Below are positions 8,886 to 17,824 of a stretch of 64,000 nucleotides of DNA, piece by piece. A program made the translations under genes and the position numbers. Where the stretch lies: contig NZ_PTQY01000001.1 of assembly GCF_002943465.1 (NCBI RefSeq), forward strand, positions 62,001 to 126,000, written 5' to 3'. The notes below the pieces were generated by a model that was not told where the DNA came from, made no database searches, and saw only the letters and a list, made by a program, of their open reading frames with translations. Origin of the DNA: Rhodoferax sp. TS-BS-61-7. GTDB lineage: Bacteria; Pseudomonadota; Gammaproteobacteria; Burkholderiales; Burkholderiaceae_C. Position 1 is the stretch's first letter. Each line of letters opens with the position of its first letter.

Positions 8886-9725
8886 ATGACTACCGCATCC
8901 CCCTACACCCCGCCCAAACCCCAAAGCATCTGGCGCGCGCCAGAGGTGTCCTTGCGCTTCTGGCCCGTGTTTTTGCGCAACCTGCTGGTCTGGCGCAAGC
9001 TGGCCATCCCCAGCCTGGTGGGCAATATTGCCGAACCGCTGATGTGGCTGGTCGCCTTTGGCTACGGCATGGGCGCCTTGGTGGGCGAAGTCAATGTGGC
9101 TGGCCCCACCGGTACCGTGGCCGTGCCCTACATCCTGTTTTTGGCCAGCGGCTCCATCTGCATGAGCGCCATGCAGGCCGCGTCGTTTGAAGCGCTGTAC
9201 TCCGCGTTCAGCCGCATGCACGTGCAAAAGACCTGGGACGGCATCATGAACGCCCCAATCAGCCTGGACAACGTGGTGCTGGCCGAAATGCTCTGGGCCG
9301 CGTTCAAGGCCCTGTTCACTGTCACCGCCATCCTGGGCGTGATGTTGGCGCTGGGCATCAGCCACAGCCCCAAACTGTTCGTCGCCTGGCCCATCTTGTT
9401 TGGCGTGGGCATCACCTTCAGCTGCATCGCGCTGATCTTCAACGCGCTGGCCAAGGGTTACGACTTCTTCACCTACTACTTCACACTCTTCCTTACGCCC
9501 ATGATGTTCCTGAGCGGCGTGTTCTTTCCGCTGGAGCAGCTGCCCACGGTAGTGCGCGTGGTGGCGGACTGGCTACCGCTGTCCAACGCAGTGGCGCTGG
9601 TGCGGCCGCTGTTCATGGACCAATGGCCGGCTGATGCCTTGCGGCATTTGGCGGTGCTGGCGGTGTACGCGGTGGGGTCGTTCTGGATTGCACTGGCGTT
9701 GACGCGCAAGCGGTTTGCGAAGTGA
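8886..9725 (+). CDS. ABC-2 type permease, NodJ-like
   Basis: The 279-residue inner-membrane protein has six predicted hydrophobic spans. It carries ABC-2 landmarks: NLLVWRKLAIPSLVGN at the N-terminus, MQAASFEALYSAFSRM with the coupling region KTWDGIMNAPIS, and FLSGVFFPLEQLP followed by DWLPLSNAVALVRP. This is the NodJ pattern. It forms the membrane half of the exporter with the preceding ATPase (one base between stop and start). Transported substrate unknown. Confidence 0.93.
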   Translation: MTTASPYTPPKPQSIWRAPEVSLRFWPVFLRNLLVWRKLAIPSLVGNIAEPLMWLVAFGYGMGALVGEVNVAGPTGTVAVPYILFLASGSICMSAMQAASFEALYSAFSRMHVQKTWDGIMNAPISLDNVVLAEMLWAAFKALFTVTAILGVMLALGISHSPKLFVAWPILFGVGITFSCIALIFNALAKGYDFFTYYFTLFLTPMMFLSGVFFPLEQLPTVVRVVADWLPLSNAVALVRPLFMDQWPADALRHLAVLAVYAVGSFWIALALTRKRFAK

Positions 9726-9789
9726 GGCGACGTCCGATTTGCAGGGTGCTCGTAGACTCAATCTTTGATTCGACATTTAGGGAGCGCTG

Positions 9790-10224
9790 ATGCACCAAGA
9801 AACAAAGTTCTACAAAGAGCGCGTTGTAAGCATCCTCTCAAATTTTCAACTGCTGGAGCTAGCGTTAAAGATCTACATCGGAAAATCTTACGAACTAATC
9901 CAACATCTTGTCGGAAGTCGTATCCACTTTGATTTTTCCGTTTCAGACGTTGAGAGTTACCCGCTTGAGCGACAGCTAAATCTCTTCGGAAAACTCAATG
10001 ACAACGAAAGCCTGAAGACTCGCCTGAATAAGTTGAAATCAAAGAGAAACTTCGTAGCGCACGAGGCGTTGCTTGTGACGATCAGTGGCAATCCAGATGT
10101 GGGGCTTCTATCGAAGAACGCGATGGACCTCTTCCATTTGGAGGATGAGCTAGTGGAATGCCTCAAACTTCTTACTAAGGAGGGCAAAAACCTTCTGGCG
10201 AGGTTTGCGCAGCGTAGCTCTTAG
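9790..10224 (+). CDS. Hypothetical protein with HEPN-like Rx4H motif, probably acquired
   Basis: The 144-residue, mainly helical, charged protein has RNFVAHEAL at residues 87-95, an R-x4-H spacing like the catalytic/RNA-binding motif of HEPN proteins. N-terminal helices (LSNFQLLELALKIYIGKSYELI) and the C-terminal helix fit a small helical bundle. The gene is visibly AT-richer than its neighbours (many aaa, tta, ctt and agt codons), unlike the GC-biased genes on both sides. AGGGAG at 9779-9784 is a good ribosome site for ATG 9790. No MNT-type nucleotidyltransferase or other antitoxin gene adjoins it, as paired HEPN toxins would have. The HEPN assignment is an inference from one motif. Confidence 0.6.
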   Translation: MHQETKFYKERVVSILSNFQLLELALKIYIGKSYELIQHLVGSRIHFDFSVSDVESYPLERQLNLFGKLNDNESLKTRLNKLKSKRNFVAHEALLVTISGNPDVGLLSKNAMDLFHLEDELVECLKLLTKEGKNLLARFAQRSS

Positions 10225-10364
10225 CCCACAAAGTCTGGTGCCCCTTCCCGGTCAGCCGCGTTGGCCTCTGTGCCAAAAGTCTGTTCGAAGTATGTACAAA
10301 ACAGCTACTTACCCCGCAGCGCTCTCACGCGGCACCCGCATTTGCCATTCACAAGAGAATCTAA

Positions 10365-10422
10365 GCCATATTGGCACCTAGCACACGCGGATATTGCGCA
10401 AGCAGCTACTAAGTAAATAGCA
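10365..10422 (-). repeat. Dispersed repeat, copy B (intergenic)
   Basis: On the minus strand it reads gctatttacttagtagctg, cttgcgcaatatccg and cgtgtgctaggtgccaatat. It fills most of the 199-base gap between the HEPN-like gene and the GMC oxidoreductase stop. The remainder of the gap (10225-10364) shows nothing else I can name. Confidence 0.75.
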
Positions 10423-10423
10423 C

Positions 10424-12025
10424 TCAGTCCATCGCTTTCTGCGCCCCCTTAATCAAATCCGCCGCCTTCTCCGCAATCATGATGGTCGGTGCGTTGGTAT
10501 TGCCGCTGACCACGCGGGGCATGATGGAGGCATCCACCACGCGCAGGCCTTGGATACCGCGCACGCGCAACTCGTGGTCCACCACATCCATTGGCCCCTT
10601 GCCCATGCGGCAGGTGCCTACCGGGTGGTAGACGGTGTCGGCGTTGTCGCGGATGAACTGTTCGATCTCGAAGTCGTTGCGCGCAGCCGCTGAGCGCGGG
10701 CCTTCTTTGCCAGCCAGCGCTGCCAGCGCCGGCTGCTGCAGCACAGTGCGCATGAGTTTGAAGCCGCGCACCAGGCGTTCCACGTCATCCCGCTCGCCCA
10801 GAAAGTTTGGGTCTATCAGCGGCGCCTCCATCGGGTCTTTGCTGGCCAGGCGCACGCTGCCGCGGCTGTAGGGGCGCAGCAAACACACGTGGCACGAATA
10901 ACCATGGCCCAGCACCGTGCTGCGGCCGTGGTTCACCAGCTTGGCAATGGCGAAGTGGAACTGCAAATCGGGGGTGCGCTCACCGGGCTGGCTTTTGATG
11001 AAGCCACCGGCCTCGGCAAAGTTGGTGGTCAATATGCCGGTGCGCTGCTTGCGCCACTCGAAGATGCCGCGCACGGCATTGGCCAAGCCCTTGAACGAAA
11101 TACCAAAGGTTTCGGTCAGGTACGGCGCGTTCACCACCTGCACCACATCCACATGGTCGTGCAGGTTTTGGCCCACACCCGGCAGATCGTGCAGCGTGGC
11201 AATGCCTTTTTCCACCAGATGCTGGTGCGGGCCAATGCCCGACAGCATGAGGATCTGCGGCGACTGCAGCGCGCCCGCACTTAGCAGCACCTCGCGGCTG
11301 CAGCGCAGCTCTTTCATCTCGCCCTCGTGCAGAAACTGCACGCCCACGGCGCGCTTGTGCTCCAGCAGGATGCGCGTGGTGTGCGCGCCGGTAAACACCT
11401 GCAGATTGGGCCGCCCGCGGTTTGGCGTGAGGTAACCCTTGGCGGCGCTGAAACGCTCGCCGTTTTTGTGCGTCACCTGGTAGACGCCCACACCCTCTTG
11501 GCTGGCGCCGTTGAAGTCGGGGTTGAGTGGGTAACCCGCCTGCTGGCCGGCCTGCACAAACACCGGGCCCAGGCGGTTGGGCGTGGTCAGGTCCTGCACA
11601 TGCAGGGGGCCGCCCTGGCCGTGGAAGGCATCGGCGCCACGTGCGTTGTCTTCGGCCTTTTTGAAGTAAGGCAAAACCTCGTCGTAGCTCCAACCGGGGT
11701 TGCCCTCTGCGGCCCAGCTGTCGTAGTCCTCACGCTGGCCACGGATGTAGATCATGGCGTTGACCGAGCTGGAGCCGCCCAGCACCTTGCCGCGTGGCTG
11801 GTAGCCGCGCCGCCCGTTCAGGCCGGGCTGGGCGGTGGTGTCGAACTTCCAGTTGGCATCGCCATTTTTGGCCAGCACGGCCAGCCCCGCAGGACAGTGG
11901 ATCAGCACACTGGTGTCGGCCGGGCCGGCTTCCAGCAGGGCCACGGTTACGGCGGGGTCCTCGCTCAGGCGGGCGGCCAGCACACAGCCAGCCGAGCCAG
12001 CGCCAATGATGATGTAGTCGAACAC
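10424..12025 (-). CDS. GMC-family FAD oxidoreductase (choline/alcohol dehydrogenase-like)
   Basis: FAD-dependent oxidation of an alcohol. The Rossmann FAD motif YIIIGAGSAGCVLAARL stands at the very N-terminus. GMC signature 1 is GKVLGGSSSVNAMIYIRG, and signature 2 lies at SAGALQSPQILMLSGIG. The catalytic His/Asn pair sits in YHPVGTCRMG and NTNAPTIMIAEKAADLI. Length (533 residues) is usual for BetA/AlkJ relatives. An ATG lies at 12040, but GAGGAGA sits 7-12 bases upstream of the GTG at 12025, which gives the normal family start FDYIIIGAG, so GTG is chosen. It diverges from ohrR. No betaine genes are nearby, so the substrate is open. Confidence 0.92.
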   Translation of the reverse strand: MFDYIIIGAGSAGCVLAARLSEDPAVTVALLEAGPADTSVLIHCPAGLAVLAKNGDANWKFDTTAQPGLNGRRGYQPRGKVLGGSSSVNAMIYIRGQREDYDSWAAEGNPGWSYDEVLPYFKKAEDNARGADAFHGQGGPLHVQDLTTPNRLGPVFVQAGQQAGYPLNPDFNGASQEGVGVYQVTHKNGERFSAAKGYLTPNRGRPNLQVFTGAHTTRILLEHKRAVGVQFLHEGEMKELRCSREVLLSAGALQSPQILMLSGIGPHQHLVEKGIATLHDLPGVGQNLHDHVDVVQVVNAPYLTETFGISFKGLANAVRGIFEWRKQRTGILTTNFAEAGGFIKSQPGERTPDLQFHFAIAKLVNHGRSTVLGHGYSCHVCLLRPYSRGSVRLASKDPMEAPLIDPNFLGERDDVERLVRGFKLMRTVLQQPALAALAGKEGPRSAAARNDFEIEQFIRDNADTVYHPVGTCRMGKGPMDVVDHELRVRGIQGLRVVDASIMPRVVSGNTNAPTIMIAEKAADLIKGAQKAMD

Positions 12026-12141
12026 GTGCGGTCTCCTCATTCAGGGTGACGTTAACGTTACCCCATAGGCCACAGGGCTGCCAAGCCGAGGTTTACCCTC
12101 GTGTCGCCCTCAAAAAAGATTTTGCGAATTTATATTGCACA

Positions 12142-12152
12142 CAATTTAATTG
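12142..12152. promoter_or_regulatory. Candidate OhrR operator
   Basis: caatttaattg is a perfect 5+1+5 palindrome, 18 bases upstream of the ohrR start. OhrR operators in other bacteria are built on similar CAATT/AATTG half-sites. It lies in the ohrR/GMC divergent region and could regulate both. Confidence 0.5.
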
Positions 12153-12170
12153 CTAGCTACAATTCAGCCC

Positions 12171-12629
<459 letters not shown>

Positions 12630-12691
12630 GCAACACCACTGAATTACCCACCCCGCTGCAACACACCGCAGCACTTTTTGAAAGAAGCACC

Positions 12692-13120
12692 ATGACCACC
12701 AAGATCGAAAAAGTGATTTACCAAGCCCATGCCACTTCCACCGGTGGCCGCGACGGCACCACCCGCACTTCCGATGGTCTGCTGGACCTCAAGCTGGCCG
12801 TGCCCAAAGAAATGGGCGGCCCCGGCAACGGCGTAAACCCTGAGCAGCTGTTTGCCTCTGGCTACAGCGCTTGTTTCATCGGTGCGATGAAGTTTGTGGC
12901 CGGCACGCAAAAGATTGCCCTGCCTGCGGACACCAGCATCAACGCCACCGTGGGCATTGGCCAGATCCCCGCTGGTTTTGGCATTGAAGTGCAGTTGGAA
13001 GTGTCCATCCCCGGCATGGACAAAGCCGCAGCGCAAGCGCTGGTCGACAAAGCCCACCAGGTGTGCCCCTACTCCAACGCCACCCGCGGCAACATCGACG
13101 TGACCATCACCGTGGTCTAA
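12692..13120 (+). CDS. ohr: Organic hydroperoxide resistance protein
   Basis: Thiol peroxidase reducing organic and lipid hydroperoxides, with lipoylated proteins as usual electron donors. The 142-residue OsmC/Ohr-fold protein has both catalytic cysteines in family context: Cys61 in [10 protein letters not shown] and Cys125 in [11 protein letters not shown]. The arginine-bearing N-terminal region (STGGRDG) is also present. It follows its repressor gene ohrR and ends in a clear terminator at 13161-13195. Confidence 0.96.
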   Translation: MTTKIEKVIYQAHATSTGGRDGTTRTSDGLLDLKLAVPKEMGGPGNGVNPEQLFASGYSACFIGAMKFVAGTQKIALPADTSINATVGIGQIPAGFGIEVQLEVSIPGMDKAAAQALVDKAHQVCPYSNATRGNIDVTITVV

Positions 13121-13160
13121 ATCGGCAGCGCTGGCAGGGCCCTGCGCCCTGTCACCTCGG

Positions 13161-13195
13161 AGGCCGGTCCCGCTTGGCGGGGCCGGCCTTTTGTC
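13161..13195 (+). terminator. Rho-independent terminator of ohr
   Basis: AGGCCGGTCCCG (13161-13172) pairs with CGGGGCCGGCCT (13178-13189), one G-U pair, loop cttgg, followed by ttttgtctt. Confidence 0.85.
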
Positions 13196-13209
13196 TTATG
13201 GTGCCGCGC

Positions 13210-14319
13210 ATGGACACCACCAACCTCCTCATCCGCAAAACTCAGCTCGGCCAGACCCTGCTGCACACCCACTCCCTGCCTGCGCTGGCCGACGGCCAAG
13301 TGCGCGTGCACATCGACCGCTTTGCCCTCACCTCCAACAACATCACCTACGCCGCCTTTGGCGATGCCATGCAGTACTGGCAGTTTTTTCCGGTGCAGGG
13401 GGTAGAGGACAGCGACCAGTGGGGCCGCATTCCAGTCTGGGGTTTTGCCACGGTGCTGCAAAGCCGTCACCCCGAGGTGCCGGTGGGGGAGCGTGTGTAT
13501 GGCTACTTTCCCATGGCCAGCGCGGTAGACCTGATGCCCGGCAAGGTGCACGCCCATGGCTGGGCCGATGTGGCACCCCACCGCGCCACCCTGCACGCGG
13601 TCTACAACCAGTACACCCGCTGCGCCACCGACCCGTTCTATACCGCCGACACCGAAGACCTGCAGGCCCTGCTGCGGCCGCTGTTCATCACCTCCTGGCT
13701 GATCGACGACTTTCTGGATGACAACGCCTGGTTTGGCGCGGGCGACATTGGCACACCCTGCATCCTGCTCTCCAGTGCCTCCAGCAAAACCGCTTACGGC
13801 ACCGCCTTCCAGCTCGCGCAGCGTGCGGGCATCGAGGTGGTGGGGATCACCTCGGAGCGCAATGTGGCGTTCTGCCAAAGCCTGGGCGTGTACCACCGGG
13901 TGCTGACCTACGCGCAGCTGGACCAGATTGCGCCGGGCACCCCCTCCATCTATGTGGACTTTGCGGGCAACGCGGCGTTTCGCAAGGCGCTGCACACGCA
14001 TTGCACGGCGCTGGTCTACAGCAGTTCCATTGGCGGCACACATGTCTCCGAGCTGGGCGGTGGCAAGGATCTGCCGGGCCCGCGCCCCACGCTGTTTTTT
14101 GCACCCGCGCAGATCAAGAAGCGCAGCAGCGAATGGGGTGGCGCCGAGCTGAACCGGCGCCTGGTGCAGTCCTGGCAGGGCTTTGTGGCGCGGGTGCAGC
14201 TGCCCGCACCCTGGCTGCAGGTGCAGCACCACACGGGGCCAGAGGCGATGCAGGCGGCCTACGCGGCCATTTTGGCGGGCGAGGGCGATCCGCGCGGTGG
14301 CCATACCCTGTCGCTCTAA
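13210..14319 (+). CDS. DUF2855 family protein
   Basis: The 369-residue protein resembles a medium-chain (quinone-type) reductase fold. It has an N-terminal ALTSNNITYAAFGDAMQYWQFFP segment, GFATVLQS and VGERVYGYFPMA. A degenerate nucleotide-binding region follows: LLSSASSKTAYGTAFQLAQ, VVGITS and SIYVDFAGN. This matches the DUF2855 family, whose reaction is unknown. Start options are ATG 13198 and ATG 13210; the second is chosen because 13198 directly abuts the ohr terminator T run and family members start close to the LLIRK segment. No clear ribosome site is visible. Neighbours give no pathway hint. Confidence 0.8.
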   Translation: MDTTNLLIRKTQLGQTLLHTHSLPALADGQVRVHIDRFALTSNNITYAAFGDAMQYWQFFPVQGVEDSDQWGRIPVWGFATVLQSRHPEVPVGERVYGYFPMASAVDLMPGKVHAHGWADVAPHRATLHAVYNQYTRCATDPFYTADTEDLQALLRPLFITSWLIDDFLDDNAWFGAGDIGTPCILLSSASSKTAYGTAFQLAQRAGIEVVGITSERNVAFCQSLGVYHRVLTYAQLDQIAPGTPSIYVDFAGNAAFRKALHTHCTALVYSSSIGGTHVSELGGGKDLPGPRPTLFFAPAQIKKRSSEWGGAELNRRLVQSWQGFVARVQLPAPWLQVQHHTGPEAMQAAYAAILAGEGDPRGGHTLSL

Positions 14320-14439
14320 GGCCACAGCGGCAGGGCCGTATTTGACGCATATCAAGACCCGGCGCAGCAACTCCTGCAAACTTGCCGTCAGGCACCGCAC
14401 GCATGATGGCGGGTTTGCCCCCCTGAACACGGAGACTTG

Positions 14440-15192
14440 ATGAGACTGGCCTTGCTGTCGGACATTCACGGCAATATCCAGGCGCTGGACGCCTGCTTGG
14501 CCCACGCACGCGCACAGCAGGTGCAACGCTTTGCTTTTCTGGGCGATCTGGTGGGTTATGGGGCCAACCCGGCCGAGGTGATAGAGCGGGTCACGTTGCT
14601 CACCGAAGAAGGCGCCATCGTCCTCAAGGGCAACCACGACGACATGGCCGTGCGCCCGCCGGCCACCGTCAAAACCGTGGGCGACAGCACTGCCACCTGG
14701 ACACACCAGCAGCTCAGCCCCGCGCAGCGCCTGTGGATTGACACCCTGCCCTTCACCCACCACCTGGACACGGTGCTGCTGGTGCATGCCAGCGCCGATG
14801 GCCCCGAACTCTGGCGTTATGTCTACGACCAGCGCGCCGCCGCGGCCAGCCTGAATGCCGCCAGCGAATGGCCTGGTGTGCGCTACGTGTTTGGCGGCCA
14901 TGTGCACCTGCAAACTCTGTACTACCGCGGCGCCACCGACGGGTTGATGCTGTTCACCCCGCAGCCCGGCGTGGCCGTGCCGGTGCCCAAACACCGGCAG
15001 TGGCTGGCCACCGTGGGCTCGGTGGGCCAGCCGCGCGACGGCAACCCCCAGGCCATGTACGCGGTGCTGGACACCGAGCGCGCGCAGCTCACCTTCCACC
15101 GCGTGCCCTACGACCACTACAGCGCCGCCGCTGCCATCCGCCGCGCCGGCCTGCCCGAGTTCTTTGCCCACCGGCTGGAGCAAGGACGATGA
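14440..15192 (+). CDS. Metallophosphoesterase (calcineurin-like)
   Basis: The 250-residue enzyme has the full set of dimetal motifs: LSDIHGN (residues 6-12), FLGDLVGYG, KGNHDD (two bridging ligands), a later LVHAS histidine and FGGHVHLQT near residue 150. It resembles YfcE/PrpE-type phosphodiesterases. ATG 14440 has GGAG 6-9 bases upstream and is preferred to the adjacent in-frame TTG at 14437. Its stop overlaps the start of the kinase-UspA gene (ATGA). A phosphatase translated together with a Ser/Thr kinase suggests opposing activities on shared targets; that link is inference. Confidence 0.88.
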   Translation: MRLALLSDIHGNIQALDACLAHARAQQVQRFAFLGDLVGYGANPAEVIERVTLLTEEGAIVLKGNHDDMAVRPPATVKTVGDSTATWTHQQLSPAQRLWIDTLPFTHHLDTVLLVHASADGPELWRYVYDQRAAAASLNAASEWPGVRYVFGGHVHLQTLYYRGATDGLMLFTPQPGVAVPVPKHRQWLATVGSVGQPRDGNPQAMYAVLDTERAQLTFHRVPYDHYSAAAAIRRAGLPEFFAHRLEQGR

Positions 15193-16721
15193 AACTGCTA
15201 GAGCCCGGCGCCACGCTGGATGGATTCACCATCGAGGAGTGCATCCACTCCGGCGGCATGGCCCACATCTACCGTGTGGTGTATGCCGATGGTCGGCCTG
15301 GCCCGGGCTTTGCCATGGCCATGAAAATCCCGCGCATGACGGCGGGCGACGGGGCCGAAAACATCGTCAGTTTTGAGGTGGAATGCCAAATCATGCAGGC
15401 CCTGCACGGCAGCACCACGCCGCGTTTTGTGGCCGCGGGCGACCTGCAACACACGCCCTACCTGGTGATGGAGTACGTGAACGGCCACACACTGCAGCAC
15501 TGGCTGGACGGCCCGCAGCCCGTGGCGGTGGACACCATTGTCAGTCTGGGCGTTGCCATGGCCCGCGCGGCGCACGCGCTGCACCAGCAAAACACCGTGC
15601 ACCTGGACCTGAAACCCGCCAACGTGCTGCTGCGTGATGATGGCAGCGCGGTGCTGCTGGACTTTGGCCTGTCGTGCCACGCGCACTACCCCGACCTGCT
15701 GGCCGAGCAGTTGCGCAAGGCGGTGGGCTCGCCCGCATGGATTGCCCCCGAGCAGGTGGTGGGCGTGCGCGGCGACCCGCGCAGCGACGTGTTTGCGATT
15801 GGTGTGATGCTCTACCAGCTGTGCACCGGTGCGCTGCCGTTTGGCACCCCACAAACCGCAGCCGGCCTGCGCCAGCGCCTGTGGGTGGACCCAACCCCGC
15901 CACGCAAGCTACGTGCGGACATTCCGGCCTGGCTGCAAGAGGTGGTGCTGCGCTGCCTGGAACCCGAAGCCGCCAAGCGTTACCCCTCTGCCGCCCACCT
16001 GGCCTTTGACCTGAGCCACCCCACCCAGGTGCATGTCACGGCACGTGGCACCAACACCGTGGGCACGCCGTTTCGCACCCATTTCAAGCGCTGGTTCAAG
16101 GCCGCGGGCATGCACTACCAGCCCAGCCCCCTGCCCGCGCGGCAGCTGCAAGAGGTGCCCATCGTCATGGTGGCCGTGCCGCACAAAGACGTGACGGACG
16201 CCACGCTGTACTCGCTGCGCGAGGCCGTGGCCCGCGCACTGGGCACCCGCCCCGGTGCCCGCCTGGCCTGCGTCACCGTGATCAGCAGCAGCCAGACCAG
16301 TGCCTCGGACGAAGACAAAAGCGAGACCAATGTGCACCGCCGCTACCTCACCACGCTACGCCAGTGGGCCCAGCCGCTGGACCACCCGGGCCACCAAACC
16401 TCTTGCCATGTGCTGGAGAGCGGTGACGTGGCCCAGGCCCTGCTGGACTACGCACGCGGCAACCACGTCAGTGTCATCGTGATGGGTGCCGCCACGCATG
16501 GCCTGATGACCCAGCGTTTTGTCGCCACCGTGCCGATCAAGGTGGCCATGGACGCGCCCTGCACCATCATTCTGGTCAAGCAAAGCCTGCCGTTTGCACA
16601 GCTGGGCAGCGGCTCGCCCTATGCCCACCTCCCCCCAGCGGGCTATTCGGACTCGGATGCCGACAGCGCGGCGGCCCCCACTGCGCCGCTCTACGGAGAC
16701 GACTTGGGGCCGCTGGGCTAA
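15189..16721 (+). CDS. Ser/Thr protein kinase fused to a UspA-like domain
   Basis: The 510-residue fusion starts with a Hanks-type kinase (residues 12-280). It has a glycine loop CIHSGGMAHIYRV, VAIK-equivalent AMAMKIP, catalytic loop HLDLKPANVLL, DFGLS, activation-segment end GSPAWIAPEQ and subdomain IX DVFAIGVMLYQLCTG. The HRD arginine is replaced by Leu, a non-RD form common in bacteria; Asp, Lys and Asn are retained. Residues 318-470 form a universal stress protein-like domain ending VIVMGAATHGLMTQRF and CTIILVK. There is no transmembrane segment, so it is cytosolic. It overlaps the phosphoesterase by 4 bases and precedes srkA by 53 bases. Confidence 0.9.
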   Translation: MKLLEPGATLDGFTIEECIHSGGMAHIYRVVYADGRPGPGFAMAMKIPRMTAGDGAENIVSFEVECQIMQALHGSTTPRFVAAGDLQHTPYLVMEYVNGHTLQHWLDGPQPVAVDTIVSLGVAMARAAHALHQQNTVHLDLKPANVLLRDDGSAVLLDFGLSCHAHYPDLLAEQLRKAVGSPAWIAPEQVVGVRGDPRSDVFAIGVMLYQLCTGALPFGTPQTAAGLRQRLWVDPTPPRKLRADIPAWLQEVVLRCLEPEAAKRYPSAAHLAFDLSHPTQVHVTARGTNTVGTPFRTHFKRWFKAAGMHYQPSPLPARQLQEVPIVMVAVPHKDVTDATLYSLREAVARALGTRPGARLACVTVISSSQTSASDEDKSETNVHRRYLTTLRQWAQPLDHPGHQTSCHVLESGDVAQALLDYARGNHVSVIVMGAATHGLMTQRFVATVPIKVAMDAPCTIILVKQSLPFAQLGSGSPYAHLPPAGYSDSDADSAAAPTAPLYGDDLGPLG

Positions 16722-16774
16722 ACCGGGGAAGCCACCCGCCCAGCAGGGGCAAGCCCGCAGAGGACAATCGGGCC

Positions 16775-17824
16775 ATGCACAGCACTGCGGGCACAGCCCT
16801 TCACCCCTTTGAATCCCTGACCCCCGACCTGGTGCTGGACGCACTGGACAGCGTGGGCCTGCGCGGCGATGGCCGCCTGACCGCCCTGTCGTCGTACGAA
16901 AACCGCGTCTACCAGGTGCAGCTCGAAGACGGCGCGCCGGTGGTGGCCAAGTTCTACCGGCCCGCACGCTGGACGGATGCGCAGATCCAGGAAGAACACG
17001 ACTTTGCCGCCGAGCTGATGGCTGATGAAATTCCGGCCGTGGGGCCACTGGTGTTGGAGGGTGCCACGCTTCACCACTTTGGCGGCTTTGCGTTTTCGGT
17101 AAGCCCACGCCGTGGCGGCCGCCCGCCCGAGCTGGACGACGGCGAGGTGCTGGAGTGGATAGGCCGCTTTCTGGCCCGCATCCACGCCGTGGGCGCCAAG
17201 CGCCCGTTTGTGCACCGCCCGGCGCTGGATGTGCAGACCTTTGCGATTGAGCCCATGCAGTGGCTGCTGGCCAACAACATGGTGCCGCTGGACGTGCAAA
17301 GTGCCTGGACCACCGCCTGCCAAAGCGCTATAGATTTAATAGCTGCTCGCGCAGATATGGCGGGCGCTACAGGCCAAAATAAGTCCAATTCCAGCGGTAT
17401 ACTCCAGTTGCGCCTGCATGGCGACTGCCACCCCGGCAACATTCTGTGGACGCCCACCGATGTGGCCGCCGCTGCCGGCCCCGGCCCGCACTTTGTGGAC
17501 CTGGACGACGCGCGCACCGGCCCCGCCGTGCAAGACCTGTGGATGCTGCTGAGCGGCGACCGCCAGCAACAAACCCGCCAGCTCGGCATGCTGGTGGACG
17601 GCTACGAGCAGTTCCGCGAATTTGACCGTGCCGAGCTGGCCCTGATCGAGCCGCTGCGCACGCTGCGCCTGATCCACTACAGCGCCTGGCTGGCCCGGCG
17701 CTGGAGTGACCCGACCTTCCCCGCTAACTTTCCATGGTTTGGCAGCAGCGACTACTGGAAGGGCCAGGTGCAGATGCTGCAAGACCAGTGCGAAGCCATG
17801 CAGGAAGACCCGCTGGTCGTATGA
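16775..17824 (+). CDS. srkA: Stress response kinase A (YihE/RdoA), with repeat-derived insert
   Basis: APH-fold Ser/Thr kinase that counters stress-induced death in E. coli. Signatures: LSSYENRVYQVQLEDG, VAKFYRP, FAFSVSPRRGGRPPELDD, catalytic LRLHGDCHPGNILW, metal-binding FVDLDDARTGPAVQDLWMLL, and the NFPWFGSSDYW tail. Its 349 residues exceed the 328 of E. coli. Most of the excess is at residues 184-203, AIDLIAARADMAGATGQNK, encoded exactly by a copy of the dispersed repeat just before the catalytic loop. The frame continues cleanly, so the kinase is probably active. Its stop overlaps the next start (ATGA). Confidence 0.93.
   Translation: MHSTAGTALHPFESLTPDLVLDALDSVGLRGDGRLTALSSYENRVYQVQLEDGAPVVAKFYRPARWTDAQIQEEHDFAAELMADEIPAVGPLVLEGATLHHFGGFAFSVSPRRGGRPPELDDGEVLEWIGRFLARIHAVGAKRPFVHRPALDVQTFAIEPMQWLLANNMVPLDVQSAWTTACQSAIDLIAARADMAGATGQNKSNSSGILQLRLHGDCHPGNILWTPTDVAAAAGPGPHFVDLDDARTGPAVQDLWMLLSGDRQQQTRQLGMLVDGYEQFREFDRAELALIEPLRTLRLIHYSAWLARRWSDPTFPANFPWFGSSDYWKGQVQMLQDQCEAMQEDPLVV
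17325..17383 (+). repeat. Dispersed repeat, copy C (inside srkA, sense)
   Basis: Contains gctatagatttaatagctg, gctgctcgcgca, ggcgggcgct and aggccaaaat. It reads through srkA in frame as an Ala-rich insert. Confidence 0.85.

Noticed and set aside
13117-15183. 688-codon open frame on the minus strand
   Set aside because: It is antisense to three clear genes (DUF2855, metallophosphoesterase and part of the kinase region) and its product is a His/Gln/Gly/Val-rich low-complexity mixture typical of GC-biased antisense frames.
15599-15631. Kinase suspected inactive because the HRD arginine is Leu
   Set aside because: HLDLKPAN retains the catalytic Asp, Lys and Asn; non-RD kinases of this form are common in bacteria.
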